Positions 62,185-64,000 of a stretch of DNA of 64,000 bases are shown one piece after another; the first letter of the stretch is position 1; each line of letters opens with the position of its first letter. The stretch is taken from NCBI GenBank assembly GCA_017934545.1, contig JAGBJI010000008.1, positions 310,001-374,000 of the forward strand, read 5' to 3'. The notes under the pieces are model-generated. The model had not been told where the DNA came from. It saw nothing but the letters and a program-made list of their open reading frames with translations, and searched no databases. A program made the translations under genes and the position numbers. The stretch is from Bacteroidales bacterium. GTDB lineage: Bacteria > Bacteroidota > Bacteroidia > Bacteroidales > P3.

Positions 62185-63507
62185 ATGAATAGATTTAAGT
62201 ATTTATTATTTTTCGCAGCACTGTTATTATTAATCGGTGCAGCACACGGGCAAATAAGTTATACATCTGCAGTATCTGCCCAAAGATTAAATTATTATTA
62301 CAGTATTTATCAGGGATTTGAACCAAAAACCATGTGTATTCCCGATAATCCAGACTATATTATAACCCTTGCACATGAAATAGGAAATACAAATACTTTG
62401 TTATTTCTTACACAAGAAGGTACAAACACTGTAAATGTTGCAAGAATTTCAAATTATTTAATTACAGATTTTGATATTTTTCATACAAATATCGTTTTCT
62501 GCGGAGAAACATCTACAACTTCTTCTCCCGTTCAATCTATAGGAGTTGAGGATTACATGACTTTATTTTCTGCAAATTCTCAACTTAATATTTTAGAATT
62601 TCCGTTAGCCAATATTTCAGGCAATTTGCAGAAAATACGTGCATATCAAGACGACGGAACTATGAAGATTGCAGCAATAATGGATTCTATATATTTTTTG
62701 GATATTGATTGGACAAATCAAACCGTTGATGCATTCGAAACACAATACAAATTGAATGACATTATAGTAACCGAAACTTATGTGACTGCTTTAGGCACTG
62801 TTTCCGAGTTAAAGTGTATGCTGTTTACCCATAATAAATTTGATATGCAAAACTATAACGGCAATATGTTCAGAACTAAACACAGATATCAGAACACAAG
62901 ATATCTTATAGAAGAAATGCCCGGCTATGATTTATATGAAAATTTTTCAAACGGTAATCAGGCCATAATCGGTCTTGTTAACGAAGATTTAACTGATGAA
63001 TTCGGAATAATAGATTTAAATACACTGTCAGTCTTAAGTGATTTTGCCGTAGATTCAGGTTTATTACGTCATAGTATAACAGATTTATGCCATGACAATG
63101 ATAATCAAATGATACATTGTTTATCAAGGGATAATATTTTCAAGGATTATATATATCAACCTTATCCTTATACAGACACTCTGACTGCCGTATTCCCGTT
63201 AGACACTGTTCCGCTTATGAAATACCAATTAAAAACAATAACACCTCATTACAACTATTTTACAACCGCAGGTACATGTTTCGGTTACGGAAGCAATTTT
63301 AATAATTCTGTTTATTGGTTTGACGCCCAAATAGGAAATTACTCTTCGTCTTGCTTAACTACTAAACCTTTGACAGAAAAAGTTTCAAACTTTATTTACA
63401 AGATAGAAAGTGTTTCGTATGATAACACCTTCAACATTTCTCTATCACCTAATATATTACAATCTCAATTAATATACGATTTCTATTCATACGAATGTCA
63501 ATATTAA
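62185..63507 (+). CDS. exported protein of unknown function (440 aa)
   Basis: A signal peptide (LLFFAALLLLIGAAHG) leads to about 420 residues with recurring strand patterns (TMKIAAIMDSIYFLDIDW, FGIIDLNTLSVLSDFAVD) that may make a beta propeller. I recognise no family. The end (YDNTFNISLSPNILQSQLIYDFYSYECQY) is not a full type IX sorting tail but resembles its first half (SPN), so the tail may have been cut short. Codon use is more AT-rich than in the housekeeping genes. A second exported gene follows 38 bases later. Confidence 0.6.
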   Translation: MNRFKYLLFFAALLLLIGAAHGQISYTSAVSAQRLNYYYSIYQGFEPKTMCIPDNPDYIITLAHEIGNTNTLLFLTQEGTNTVNVARISNYLITDFDIFHTNIVFCGETSTTSSPVQSIGVEDYMTLFSANSQLNILEFPLANISGNLQKIRAYQDDGTMKIAAIMDSIYFLDIDWTNQTVDAFETQYKLNDIIVTETYVTALGTVSELKCMLFTHNKFDMQNYNGNMFRTKHRYQNTRYLIEEMPGYDLYENFSNGNQAIIGLVNEDLTDEFGIIDLNTLSVLSDFAVDSGLLRHSITDLCHDNDNQMIHCLSRDNIFKDYIYQPYPYTDTLTAVFPLDTVPLMKYQLKTITPHYNYFTTAGTCFGYGSNFNNSVYWFDAQIGNYSSSCLTTKPLTEKVSNFIYKIESVSYDNTFNISLSPNILQSQLIYDFYSYECQY

Positions 63508-63545
63508 ATAAATTATTAATAACAAAATATGAAAGGAACAAACCA

Positions 63546-64000
63546 ATGAAAAAGTTTAATTTATTAGTAATAATCAGTATTATTACATTAAATGTATTCG
63601 GTCAGATTGACACGAATACATACTTTCCGCATGTAAATCAATATTTACTACCACAAATATTCCAAGGCGAAAATCCTTGTATGAGTTTTGATATGTCGGA
63701 ATCAAATTATAGTATCAAAGAAATTATGACTCGTACAGAAGATGGCACTTTTGAAGATATTATATCTTATGCACAACCGTATTACACTGAAAAAAATCTT
63801 ACCGTTATTGGTATTGCTGCATTAATATATAAAGTAAAAGAAGAAGAAATACCTATGTTCAGATTTGGTATTATGGATACGAATATGAAATCTCTCATAT
63901 ATATCAAGGATTCTGTTAGACTGGTAACATATGGAAATACTTCTCCTGCGATAAAATTTTCTGAATATTTTTTCTATGATTCTCTAATTGTCAACGGATA
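63546..64000 (+). CDS. exported protein of unknown function, 3' end outside window
   Basis: The frame opens at ATG 63546 with a signal peptide (MKKFNLLVIISIITLNVFGQ) and runs without a stop for 151 codons to the window's end. The visible part (FQGENPCMSFDMSESNYSIKEI) has a plan similar to the opening of the upstream protein (YQGFEPKTMCIPDNPDYIITL), so the two may be distant paralogues. It was missed by closed-frame searching because no stop is present. Confidence 0.65.
   Translation, partial: MKKFNLLVIISIITLNVFGQIDTNTYFPHVNQYLLPQIFQGENPCMSFDMSESNYSIKEIMTRTEDGTFEDIISYAQPYYTEKNLTVIGIAALIYKVKEEEIPMFRFGIMDTNMKSLIYIKDSVRLVTYGNTSPAIKFSEYFFYDSLIVNG

Overview
The window comes from a Bacteroidota chromosome, most likely Bacteroidales. 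The evidence is the type IX secretion parts (a PorP/SprF-type protein, an OmpA/PD40 protein, a sorting-tail protein), several lineage-typical families (DUF4199, DUF5683, DUF3276/PUR, DUF4421), and promoters of the form TAnnTTTG placed a few bases before the inferred transcript start of many genes. The closest genus cannot be fixed from sequence reading alone.

Layout. 0-2.2 kb holds the end of a ricT-like gene, holB and the SRP RNA, all on the minus strand. 2.3-9.9 kb is a plus-strand run: hydE, a DUF4838 lipoprotein, two DUF4199 membrane proteins, a GT2 glycosyltransferase, gmhA, gmhB and a MORN-type protein. 10-14.6 kb is a minus-strand envelope/type IX block. 15-26.8 kb is a tightly packed plus-strand run: tpiA, prmA, a 1499-residue exported protein, plsY, an M3 dipeptidase, an LTA-synthase-like sulfatase and an acyl-CoA reductase. 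27-32 kb carries DUF4421, DUF819, a small membrane protein and an aconitase-family hydratase.

32.5-58 kb is accessory in character. It has a TIR / Sel1 locus broken by a run of 11 C (probably phase variable), and an AAA ATPase gene standing between 123-bp direct repeats that carry the tail of an AraC gene. A secreted sorting-tail protein has a long structured leader. Small redox and radical-SAM cassettes are run by HxlR and AraC regulators, and there is a HigBA pair. A peptide-modification cassette has an ACGS-repeat precursor followed directly by a radical SAM/SPASM maturase. 58.3-61 kb holds DUF5683, parB, parA and a PUR-type gene, then an AT-rich stretch that is a candidate origin-type region. 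Two exported proteins of unknown function end the window.

The most unusual signal is not a gene. Seventeen intergenic elements in four sequence families share one build: two to four A/T-tract modules repeated at exactly 22 bp (21 bp in one family), each centred on a family-specific 6-8 bp core. In three families these are framed by inverted flanks, and in two by further GCC/GGC modules at 21 bp. One family marks convergent gene ends through the 40-57 kb accessory region, bracketing each cassette. I know of no described element that unites them.
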